From contig NZ_CAHS01000013.1 in the NCBI RefSeq assembly GCF_001050515.1, positions 124,001-188,000 on the forward strand: DNA of 64,000 nucleotides. The letters are read 5' to 3'. Source of the DNA: Erwinia piriflorinigrans CFBP 5888 (GTDB lineage: Bacteria; Pseudomonadota; Gammaproteobacteria; Enterobacterales; Enterobacteriaceae). The number at the start of each line of letters is the position of its first letter. Position 1 is the first letter of the stretch. Positions 49,221-57,290 of this stretch are shown here, piece after piece. A program made the position numbers and the translations under genes. The notes under the pieces are model-generated. The model saw only the letters and a program-made list of their open reading frames with translations. It searched no databases and was not told the origin of the DNA.

Positions 49221-50903
49221 TTAAATCGGACACGCAGCCGGTTTTTCATCCGGGAGCGGCAGCATGATATTCAGCATGCTATTGGCGATCTCGCGTTCAC
49301 CCATCACCACGCGATCTGCACCGCGTTCCTCAATGTAGGCCACCTCATCGTCATAATGGGCACGGGCGATAATTTCAATATTGGGCCGTTTTTCCCGCGC
49401 GGCGGTGACGATTTCGCCGGATTCGTAGCCGTTGGGGATGGTCAGTAGCAGCCAGCGGGCACAATCAAGGCGCGCCAGATCCATGATATCGCTGAGCACT
49501 GCGTTACCCAGTACCGCCGGGATACCGCGTTCGCGCAAGGCTTCTACCCGGGCACGGCTGTTTTCCACGACGACCACCGGAATATCGGCTGCCATCAGGC
49601 GGCTGCCTAGCAGGCTGCCAACGCGGCCAAAGCCGACGATGATCGCGTGATGACAGAGATCGACGGGGATTTGTTTTTCGTCTTCCTCGGTCTCTTTTGT
49701 CGCCTGCTCTTCGAGGCTTTCCGTTTTAACCAGGTAACGCTCCAACAGGGCAAACAGGATAGGATTAAGCATAATCGACAGAATGGCTCCGGCCAGCACC
49801 AGATTACGCCCACTCTCCGGCAGAAGGTTCAACGAAATCCCCAGTCCGGCGAGAATAAAAGCAAATTCGCCAATCTGCGCCAGGCTGACGGAGATGGTTA
49901 ACGCCGTGCGGTTGGAGTGACCACATAAGCGCACCAGAAGCAGTGCAACCAGTGATTTACCGAGAACGATGATTGCCAGCGCACCCAGCACCGCCAGCGG
50001 CTGTTGGACAAGGATCATTGGGTCGAACAGCATCCCCACCGAGACAAAGAACAGCACCGCGAAGGCGTCACGTAGCGGAAGCGTATCGTGTGCGGCACGA
50101 TGGCTTAGCTCCGACTCGTTGAGCACCATTCCTGCAAAGAAAGCGCCCAGTGCAAAGGAGACATCAAAGAACTCTACTGCGCCAAAGGCAATACCCAGTG
50201 CCAGGGCCAGCACCGACAGGGTAAACAGCTCGCGTGAGCCGGTGGCTGCACTCCGGGCGAGGATCCACGGCACTACGCGTCGGCCCACAACCATCATCAG
50301 CACCATAAAGGCCACCACTTTTCCGATGGTGATCAGCAGGTCGAACAGAACCATCGTTACGCTGGCATTGCCCTCTTCGAACAGCCCGGCCACGGCAGGC
50401 AGCAGCACCAGCGCCAGCACCATCACCAGATCTTCAACAATCAACCAGCCGATAGCGATCTGCCCACGTTTGCTGTCAATTAACTGTCGCTCTTCTAACG
50501 CACGCAGTAGCACCACGGTACTGGCGGTTGAAAGGCAGAGTCCGAACACCAGGCCGGTCATCGGGGGCCATCCCAGCGCCCACGACAGCCCCATTCCGAG
50601 CAGCGTAGCGGCGGCAATCTGTAACACGGCACCGGGGATAGCGATCGATTTGACTGCCATCAGATCTTTCAGTGAGAAGTGCAGGCCCACCCCGAACATC
50701 AGCAGGATCACCCCCAGCTCGGCCAGTTCCGGTGCCAGATTGGTATCAGCGACAAAGCCAGGAGTAAAAGGCCCGGCCAGCACGCCGGCCAGCAGATAGC
50801 CGACTAAAGGAGAGATGCGCAGGCGGTTTGCCAGCATACCGAACAGGAAGGCAAGAACTAAGCCTCCCACAATGGTGGTGATAAGCGGTGTGGTGTGGTG
50901 CAT
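49221..50903 (-). CDS. ybaL: YbaL, CPA2-type cation/proton antiporter with TrkA-N domain
   Basis: Predicted KefC-like inner-membrane transporter of 560 residues: about 12 helices in the first 390 residues, then a Rossmann TrkA-N domain (HHAIIVGFGRVGSLLG). The start MHHTTPLITTIVGG at 50903 matches E. coli; ten upstream codons are open. Physiological substrate not defined. It is followed by fsr on the same strand upstream, as in E. coli. Confidence 0.94.
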   Translation of the reverse strand: MHHTTPLITTIVGGLVLAFLFGMLANRLRISPLVGYLLAGVLAGPFTPGFVADTNLAPELAELGVILLMFGVGLHFSLKDLMAVKSIAIPGAVLQIAAATLLGMGLSWALGWPPMTGLVFGLCLSTASTVVLLRALEERQLIDSKRGQIAIGWLIVEDLVMVLALVLLPAVAGLFEEGNASVTMVLFDLLITIGKVVAFMVLMMVVGRRVVPWILARSAATGSRELFTLSVLALALGIAFGAVEFFDVSFALGAFFAGMVLNESELSHRAAHDTLPLRDAFAVLFFVSVGMLFDPMILVQQPLAVLGALAIIVLGKSLVALLLVRLCGHSNRTALTISVSLAQIGEFAFILAGLGISLNLLPESGRNLVLAGAILSIMLNPILFALLERYLVKTESLEEQATKETEEDEKQIPVDLCHHAIIVGFGRVGSLLGSRLMAADIPVVVVENSRARVEALRERGIPAVLGNAVLSDIMDLARLDCARWLLLTIPNGYESGEIVTAAREKRPNIEIIARAHYDDEVAYIEERGADRVVMGEREIANSMLNIMLPLPDEKPAACPI

Positions 50904-51192
50904 GCTTGCCTCCTTTATCTGCGCACTCGTCATATTGCGGGTTAATCAGGCGCAGAGTTGCCGTTCCCCGCAACCCGAGTCAGACGAAGCGTAAAATGAG
51001 TGTGATGGTCTCTTATAAGTGTATGGCATATTGCAACATGGCGCTTGTCATTATGGGTGATAAGCGTAAAAAATAACAATTATTCAGATAAAGTCATCAC
51101 AGTGTGTGATTTTAACCACTTATCAGTAGGAAAAGCAGGTAATCAAAGAGAAATTCCCGGTACTAATTTCATTCATTAGTCCCGGGGTAATG

Positions 51193-52392
51193 CTATTTAT
51201 GGCGGTTATCAGGCAGGAAAGCCGCCAGTATGCCAAGAAGAGGAAGATAAGCGCAGATTTGATATACCAGCTCAATACTATAGCGATCGGCAACCACGCC
51301 GAGCAAGGCAGCACCTAACCCCCCCATCCCGAATGAAAAACCGAAAAACAGACCGGAAACCAAACCGATACGGCCTGGCATAAGCTCCTGGGCATAGACC
51401 AGAATGGCGGAAAACGCGGAAGCCAGCACCACCCCAATCACCACCGACAGGACTCCTGTCCACCACAAATTGGCGTAAGGCAGCAACAGGGTAAAGGGCG
51501 CTACGCCGAGAATAGATACCCAGATCACCCGCTTACGGCCTATTTTATCGCCAACCGGGCCGCCGATAATTGTCCCGGCCGCCACGGCAAACAGAAAGAC
51601 AAACAGATGCAGCTGGGCATTTTGTATCGATAGGCCGAATTTATGCATTAAATAGAAGGTGTAAAAGCTGCTCAGGCTGGTGAGATAAAAGTATTTTGAG
51701 AACACCAATACCAGCAGAATAGTCATCGCGCACACCACCTGACGGCGCGGTAGCGCGTGATTGGCTGCTGGCGCATGGCGTTTGGCCGTCACATGCTGCG
51801 TGTGATACCAGCGACCAATCTGCAACAGTACAATAATAGCCAGCAGTGCCGCCAGTGAGAACCAGGCAAGGTTTCCGCGACCGTACGGAGCGATAATCAG
51901 CGCCGCCAGCAGCGGCCCGAAAGAGCTACCCAGATTGCCGCCGACCTGAAACAAGGACTGCGCCAGGCCATGACGCCCGCCGGAGGCCATACGAGCGACT
52001 CGTGAGGATTCAGGGTGAAACACCGAGGAGCCTGTCCCGACCAGCGCAGCCGCCAGCAAAATCATCGCATAATGGCTGGCCACGGCCATCAGTATCACAC
52101 CGCAAAGCGTAAAGCCCATCCCGACAGGCAGTGACCACGGCTGCGGATGTTTATCGGTAAAATGACCAATCAGCGGCTGAAGCAGTGAAGCGGTGAGTTG
52201 ATAAGTCAGGGTGATCAAGCCAATCTGCACGAAGCTAAGGGAAAAATCTTCCCGCAGCAAAGGATAAATCGCAAGAATAAGCGACTGAATCATATCGTTT
52301 AGCAGGTGGGCCACACTGATTGCGCTGAGCACGCCAAAAGCGGTACGTTTCATTGGAGGATCTGGCCGGAGGGCCGTATTGACGCCTGTCAT
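51193..52392 (-). CDS. fsr: Fosmidomycin resistance MFS transporter
   Basis: Twelve-helix major-facilitator exporter of 399 residues. The segment VGTGSSVFHPESSRVARMAS and the end FLPDNRHK match E. coli Fsr, which exports fosmidomycin. The MFS motif GDKIGRKRV lies after helix 8. The first 13 residues may be unused if the downstream ATG (MKRTAFG) is taken. Divergent from ushA. Confidence 0.94.
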   Translation of the reverse strand: MTGVNTALRPDPPMKRTAFGVLSAISVAHLLNDMIQSLILAIYPLLREDFSLSFVQIGLITLTYQLTASLLQPLIGHFTDKHPQPWSLPVGMGFTLCGVILMAVASHYAMILLAAALVGTGSSVFHPESSRVARMASGGRHGLAQSLFQVGGNLGSSFGPLLAALIIAPYGRGNLAWFSLAALLAIIVLLQIGRWYHTQHVTAKRHAPAANHALPRRQVVCAMTILLVLVFSKYFYLTSLSSFYTFYLMHKFGLSIQNAQLHLFVFLFAVAAGTIIGGPVGDKIGRKRVIWVSILGVAPFTLLLPYANLWWTGVLSVVIGVVLASAFSAILVYAQELMPGRIGLVSGLFFGFSFGMGGLGAALLGVVADRYSIELVYQICAYLPLLGILAAFLPDNRHK

Positions 52393-52561
52393 TATAGTAT
52401 CCTGTCATTGAGTTATCGTTGTTGAGTGCCTGTCACCCGCCAATTTGCAACAATATAAGTCAGAGCGGTGCCCTTTTAGTAGCATTCCTGCGGCATAATC
52501 TGCCAGGCATCATAAAAACTAATTATTTTTCACATTCTGGGGATTTAACAAGGAGAAGCGA

Positions 52562-54265
52562 GTGGCCATTTTTAAAAGAAGTCTTATCGGCGTCGTGACG
52601 GTTGCGTTGTTGAGCGCACCGTTGATGGCTCAGGCGTGGGTAAAAGACCGAACCTACAAGTTTACCGTGCTGCATACCAACGATCACCACGGTCGTTTCT
52701 GGCCGAACGAACATGATGAATATGGCTTGGCAGCACAGAAAACCATGATGGATCGGATACGTTACGAGGTGCAGACTCACGGCGGCGCAACGCTTATCCT
52801 CTCTGGGGGGGACATCAATACCGGCGTACCAGAGTCCGATTTGCAGGATGCCGAACCGGATTTTCGCGCAATGAATATGATTGGCTACGATGCGATGGCG
52901 ATTGGCAATCATGAGTTTGATAACCCGCTTTCGGTACTGCGTCAGCAGCAGAAGTGGGCGAAATTCCCTCTGCTTTCGGCCAATATCTACCAGAAAAGCA
53001 CCGGCAAACGCCTGTTCCAGCCTTACGCGCTGTTCAACCGTATGGGCCTGAAAATTGCCGTTATCGGCCTGACAACCGATGATACGGCCAAGATCGGTAA
53101 CCCGGAATACTTCACCGATATGCAGTTCCATCAACCCGCTACGGAAGCCAAAGCGGTCGTCGACGAGCTGCGTGCCAACGAAAAACCGGATGTGATCATT
53201 GCCGCAACGCATATGGGGCACTATGACAATGGCCAGCACGGGTCTAACGCGCCGGGCGATGTCGAGATGGCGCGTGCGCTGCCCGCAGGCTACCTGGATA
53301 TGATCGTCGGAGGTCATTCACAGAACCCGGTATGTATGGCCAAAGAAAACCTGAAACAGGTGGATTATGTGCCGGGCAGCCCCTGCACGCCGGATCGTCA
53401 GAATGGCACCTGGATCGTACAGGCCCATGAGTGGGGCAAATATATTGGCCGTGCTGACTTTACCTTCCGTAACGGCAAGCTGACGCTGGTTAATTATCAG
53501 CTGGTGCCGATCAATCTGAAGCACAAGTTAAAGAATGCTGACGGTAGCACCAGCTGGGTAAACTACACGACTGAAATACCCAAAAATCCTGGGGTGCAAA
53601 AGCTCTTAACGCCATTCCAGCAAAAGGGACAACAGCAGCTGGGCGTGAAAATTGGCAGCGTCAACGGTCATCTTGAAGGCGACCGCACCAAAGTCCGTTT
53701 TGTGCAGACTAGTATGGCACGCCTGATCCTTGCGGGTTTGAAAGAGCGCGCTCAGGCCGATTTTGCGCTGATGAGCGGCGGCGGGGTGCGTGATTCGATT
53801 GAAGCCGGTGCTATCACCTATAAAGACGTTTTGAAAGTGCAGCCATTTGGTAATACCCTGGCCTGGGTTGATATGAAAGGCAGTGAAGTCGAAAAATATC
53901 TTGCGGTCGTCGCCAACAAGCAGGTCGATTCCGGTGCCTACGCGCAGTTTTCCGGCGTCAGTCTGGTGGCCGATGGTTCTGGGGTGAGTGATATCAAGAT
54001 CGATGGTAAGCCGCTGTCAGCGGATAAAACCTACCGTATTGCGATGTTGAGTTTTAACGCCACCGGCGGTGACGGTTATCCGCAGGTGGATAAGCTACCC
54101 GGCTACGTGAATAGCGGATTTGTCGATGCTGAAGTCTTAAAACAGTACATTCAGAGCCATTCTCCTCTTGATGCGGCCAGCTACCAGCCGGACGGGGAAA
54201 TTGTGTATCTGAAGAAGGCGCAAAATACTGTGGCAAGCGATAACGCGGCGGCGATAAAGCCTTAG
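52562..54265 (+). CDS. ushA: Periplasmic 5'-nucleotidase / UDP-sugar hydrolase
   Basis: Metallophosphoesterase of 567 residues that releases nucleosides and phosphate from nucleotides and UDP-sugars in the periplasm. It starts at GTG 52562 behind AAGGAG. Signal peptide ends LMAQA. The metal motifs VLHTNDHHGRF, GGDINTG, GNHEFD and the C-terminal substrate-binding domain are intact. The usual family length is about 550. Confidence 0.96.
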   Translation: MAIFKRSLIGVVTVALLSAPLMAQAWVKDRTYKFTVLHTNDHHGRFWPNEHDEYGLAAQKTMMDRIRYEVQTHGGATLILSGGDINTGVPESDLQDAEPDFRAMNMIGYDAMAIGNHEFDNPLSVLRQQQKWAKFPLLSANIYQKSTGKRLFQPYALFNRMGLKIAVIGLTTDDTAKIGNPEYFTDMQFHQPATEAKAVVDELRANEKPDVIIAATHMGHYDNGQHGSNAPGDVEMARALPAGYLDMIVGGHSQNPVCMAKENLKQVDYVPGSPCTPDRQNGTWIVQAHEWGKYIGRADFTFRNGKLTLVNYQLVPINLKHKLKNADGSTSWVNYTTEIPKNPGVQKLLTPFQQKGQQQLGVKIGSVNGHLEGDRTKVRFVQTSMARLILAGLKERAQADFALMSGGGVRDSIEAGAITYKDVLKVQPFGNTLAWVDMKGSEVEKYLAVVANKQVDSGAYAQFSGVSLVADGSGVSDIKIDGKPLSADKTYRIAMLSFNATGGDGYPQVDKLPGYVNSGFVDAEVLKQYIQSHSPLDAASYQPDGEIVYLKKAQNTVASDNAAAIKP

Positions 54266-54274
54266 CACCCGCAT

Positions 54275-54309
54275 AAAAAGGGCGGTCCGACCGTTAAGTC
54301 GGCCGCCCT
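54275..54309 (-). terminator. Long hairpin between ushA and PACE gene
   Basis: AGGGCGG...GTCGG-type stem at 54280-54309 with an A-run at 54275-54279 on the left. Read on the minus strand it is followed by five T, so it terminates the PACE gene and may also act for ushA. Confidence 0.75.
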
Positions 54310-54331
54310 GAGGAAATGTTCGCCGTGTGTT

Positions 54332-54781
54332 TTAAGCCTGCTTGTTCAGCGCGGGTTTGCGGGATGATGCCATCAAGCGTTCACGAACCTTGTCGTATAA
54401 CCAGTTATAAAAAATTGTATACGGCAGGAAAAACAGGAAGAAAGCCACCTCAATCAGGAATGCCTGCCACAGAGTAACCCCCAGCATCCATGCGGCAATC
54501 GGCAGGCCAATAGCAATAAAGCCCCCTTCAAAACCCAGCGCATGCAGTACGCGCAATATCAGCCCGCGTTGCACCTTGCCACGGGGCCACAGCCGATCAA
54601 AACCTGCGTTATAAACCATGTTCCATAACATCGCTACCGTCGACAGTACGATCGCCAGTGCACCCATCTGGAACAACGGCTTTTCCATTGCCCAGGCAGC
54701 CAGCGGTGATATCAGCAGAATAGCCAATAGCTCAAAGCCAGCCGCATGATAAAAACGTTCTTTGAGAGTACGACCAGACAT
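54332..54781 (-). CDS. PACE-family efflux transporter
   Basis: A 149-residue inner-membrane protein with two tandem transmembrane-pair repeats: ERFYHAAGFELLAILL...WNMVYNAGFDRLWP and ILRVLHALGFEGGFIA...YTIFYNWLYDKV. This is the hallmark of the proteobacterial antimicrobial compound efflux family (AceI type), which exports chlorhexidine and, natively, short-chain diamines. SD GGAGG. A LysR regulator is divergent, as for aceI/aceR in Acinetobacter. Confidence 0.92.
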   Translation of the reverse strand: MSGRTLKERFYHAAGFELLAILLISPLAAWAMEKPLFQMGALAIVLSTVAMLWNMVYNAGFDRLWPRGKVQRGLILRVLHALGFEGGFIAIGLPIAAWMLGVTLWQAFLIEVAFFLFFLPYTIFYNWLYDKVRERLMASSRKPALNKQA

Positions 54782-54869
54782 ATATCCTCCTTAATCTATT
54801 ATGAGCACCATTTTCCACGTTTTATTTGCTAAGATAAAATGACCATCCATCGATAAAAGCGATACATAA

Positions 54870-55736
54870 GTGCGCTACTCTCCGGAATCTCTGGAAGCCT
54901 TTGTTCAGACAGTGGAAAGCGGCTCATTTTCCGCTGCGGCGCGCGCACTGCGCAAAAGCCAGTCCACCATCAGTACCGCCATAGCGAATCTGGAAAGCGA
55001 TCTGGGGTTTATCTTATTCGACCGTACCGCCCGTAGCCCGGTATTGACCGAAAACGGTCAGCGTGCGCTGGTGCAGGTGAAGGAGATCCTGAGCGCCTCG
55101 GCGCAGCTGGACAGTCTGGCGGTGCGCCTGGCAGGGGAAGTGGAACCTTGTCTGCGGCTGGTCACTACCGATTTCTGGCAGGCTGACTACCACGCACTCC
55201 TGCTGCAACGTTTTGCCAGCCGCTATCCCGATATTGAGTTTGAGTGCATGATTGCGGAAAACGAAGATGTGATTGATCTGCTACAAAGTGGCCGGGCGCA
55301 TATTGGTGTACTCCGCGCGCAGCAGCACTATCCACCGGACATTAACGTACAGCGCCTCCAGGTCGAGGCACAAATGGCGATTTACCTGCATCAGGATCAT
55401 CCGCTGGCGCGTCAGGCGCTGGTGAATGAGGCTGAATTGAGCAAGGTGCGTGAACTGCGGCTGAATAATTGGGTGGAGCGGATGCCGATATCTGCCGGAA
55501 AAGTCTGGCTGGCACCCTCATATCTGTTATTACTGGAGATGGCCGAACAGGGTTTCGGCTGGAGTATTTTACCACGCTGGCTCACCGAGCAGTTTGGTCA
55601 CCGACTGCTACGTGAACTGCCGGTGGCGGGCTGGCCGCAGAGCATTCAGGTTGATGTGGTCAGCTCGCGCCGTTCGCCTCCCGGGCCAGCAGGACAGTGG
55701 ATGATCGATCGGCTTATCGCCCAGCGTCCTGATTAA
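54870..55736 (+). CDS. LysR-family regulator next to PACE transporter
   Basis: A 288-residue regulator with N-terminal HTH (LEAFVQTVESGSFSAAARALRKSQSTISTAI, here cited in part) and a C-terminal co-inducer domain. It starts at GTG 54870. Divergent from the PACE gene across 88 bp, it is probably its activator. The ligand is not evident from sequence. Confidence 0.88.
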   Translation: MRYSPESLEAFVQTVESGSFSAAARALRKSQSTISTAIANLESDLGFILFDRTARSPVLTENGQRALVQVKEILSASAQLDSLAVRLAGEVEPCLRLVTTDFWQADYHALLLQRFASRYPDIEFECMIAENEDVIDLLQSGRAHIGVLRAQQHYPPDINVQRLQVEAQMAIYLHQDHPLARQALVNEAELSKVRELRLNNWVERMPISAGKVWLAPSYLLLLEMAEQGFGWSILPRWLTEQFGHRLLRELPVAGWPQSIQVDVVSSRRSPPGPAGQWMIDRLIAQRPD

Positions 55737-55745
55737 TTGTGTCTG

Positions 55746-56228
55746 TTATTTTTTGCATACCGCGATATCTGCAAAACGGGCGCTGAGCAGCTGTGCCAGA
55801 TCCTGCGGTGCCATCTCAATATCCAGTCCGCGTTTGCCGCCTGAAACATAGATGGTGGCAAACTGTTCTGCGCTGCCATCGATTATCGTTGGCAGGCGCT
55901 TCTTCTGGCCGATTGGGCTGATACCGCCCAGCAAATAACCGCTGCTGCGCTGGGCAAACTGCGGGTCGGCCATCTCAACTTTTTTGCTACCCAAGGCTTT
56001 GGCTACCTGCTTTAAGTCCAGCTGCCCAGCGACCGGAGTCACCGCGACCGCCAGCGTTTTATTATCGCCATTCAGCGCGACCAGCAGCGTTTTATAGACC
56101 TGGTTTGCATCAAGATTTAACTTGCGCACCGCCTCATCGCCGAAGTGGGTTTCGTTGCCGTCATGTGCGTAAGCATGCAGCATAAAGGCGATCTTCTGTT
56201 TTTCAAGGAGTTTGACCGCAGGTGTCAT
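55746..56228 (-). CDS. ybaK: Cys-tRNA(Pro)/Cys-tRNA(Cys) deacylase YbaK
   Basis: Trans-editing protein of 160 residues that hydrolyses Cys-tRNAPro. It begins [20 protein letters not shown] and contains the conserved Lys in QVYKTLLV and the [14 protein letters not shown] segment. Its place before chiX and ybaP is as in E. coli. Confidence 0.96.
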   Translation of the reverse strand: MTPAVKLLEKQKIAFMLHAYAHDGNETHFGDEAVRKLNLDANQVYKTLLVALNGDNKTLAVAVTPVAGQLDLKQVAKALGSKKVEMADPQFAQRSSGYLLGGISPIGQKKRLPTIIDGSAEQFATIYVSGGKRGLDIEMAPQDLAQLLSARFADIAVCKK

Positions 56229-56321
56229 AATTACAGGCCTTCCATTGTGTGCTGCGAACAGTATGAACGATTGATAAATAAAAACACTGGTGCATGACTA
56301 CAGTTTAAGCGACAATTAGCG

Positions 56322-56408
56322 CCCGTTTCGGCTAAATGCAGAAACGATAACTAAAATCATAATGATGTCCTTATTTGACGGGTCGATAGCAATATCGGCC
56401 CTTTTTTT
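56322..56408 (+). ncRNA. chiX: ChiX small RNA (SroB/RybC/MicM)
   Basis: The 3' part TTTGACGGGTCGATAGC then AATATCGGCCCTTTTTTT closely follows E. coli ChiX, including the final hairpin (GGTCGATA/TATCGGCC) and T-run. Upstream, GTTTC...GAAAC forms a 5' stem around 56325-56344 followed by an A-rich single strand and GATGTCCTT, the part expected to pair with target mRNAs. It lies between ybaK and ybaP exactly as in E. coli. ChiX is an Hfq-dependent sRNA silencing chitoporin chiP and the chb operon. The 5' end is estimated. Confidence 0.85.
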
Positions 56409-57219
56409 AGCCGCCGCTTAGCAGGCCAGGCAAATTATCCTCGCCATACAGATGCAGTGCGCCAACGGCGACCACATAACGACCCGGCGGGAGTTGTTGC
56501 ATGAAACGGCTCCATTGCAGATTACGCTGGGTCATCAGCAAATCATTCAGGCTGCTGCTAAAGGTGTTGGGCAACTCGGGTTTGCGCATGCTACCCGACG
56601 GAGCTTCCAGCCACCAACTCACCATCGTTTGCAGCAGACGGGCATTAGTGTGCCAGTGTTTCAGGGTGTCTTCCAGCAGCGGCAGGCCGTTATCCGCCAG
56701 TGAGTTCAGCAGCGCCAGCTGGGTTAACGCCCCCTCAAGCTCGACAACTTTTATTTGTTGCGCATGTGCGGCCTGTAGCAGTTGATAATCAATGCCACAA
56801 TCGGCACGCAGCCCAAGGCGCTGCGCCTGCTGCGCCTGCAACATTAAGGCAATCTGCCAGGCTGGCAGGGTATCTACCCGCAGAGGATCGATATCCAACT
56901 CTTCACAGCGGCGTTGCAGCAGGTACAGCTGCTGCTCCGGGAGACGTTGCGCCAGCGGTAGGCATATTTCACTGTCGTTAAAGGGCGAAGCGCCAGCGGA
57001 GATGTCCGCTTCGACAATCAGCGCATCGGCATGCCGTAAGCGATCTGTCAGTAGCGCCGGGAGCGGCTTCATATTGCCCGTTCCCATATGAATACTTCCC
57101 ACCAGATGTAGCTGCCGTGTTCCCAGGGTGATGTCCACAGCCGGGTAACGATAGCGTACCGCGCGAAGCCCGCGCCACAGCAGTAGCAGCCTGTGCACCA
57201 GTGTTCCCATATGTTTCAC
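56407..57219 (-). CDS. ybaP: YbaP, TraB/GumN family protein
   Basis: A 270-residue protein of the TraB/GumN (Tiki-like) family of putative metalloproteases. The motif HLVGSIHMGTGNMKPLP carries the GX2H pattern, IVEAD the conserved Glu, and the C-terminus YVVAVGALHLYGEDNLP the second GX2H. The stop overlaps the T-run of chiX, which converges. Start MKHMGTL; the Met at position 4 is an alternative. Confidence 0.93.
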   Translation of the reverse strand: MKHMGTLVHRLLLLWRGLRAVRYRYPAVDITLGTRQLHLVGSIHMGTGNMKPLPALLTDRLRHADALIVEADISAGASPFNDSEICLPLAQRLPEQQLYLLQRRCEELDIDPLRVDTLPAWQIALMLQAQQAQRLGLRADCGIDYQLLQAAHAQQIKVVELEGALTQLALLNSLADNGLPLLEDTLKHWHTNARLLQTMVSWWLEAPSGSMRKPELPNTFSSSLNDLLMTQRNLQWSRFMQQLPPGRYVVAVGALHLYGEDNLPGLLSGG

Positions 57220-57290
57220 CTCTTTCGCTTATTGCCACCATGCTAACGCGAACGGTCGTTGTCTGACAGCAATAAACGCGCCGCTATTGG

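Noticed and set aside
52523..53317. 264-codon minus-strand frame inside ushA
   Set aside because: It runs antisense to the conserved catalytic motifs of ushA and has no independent support.
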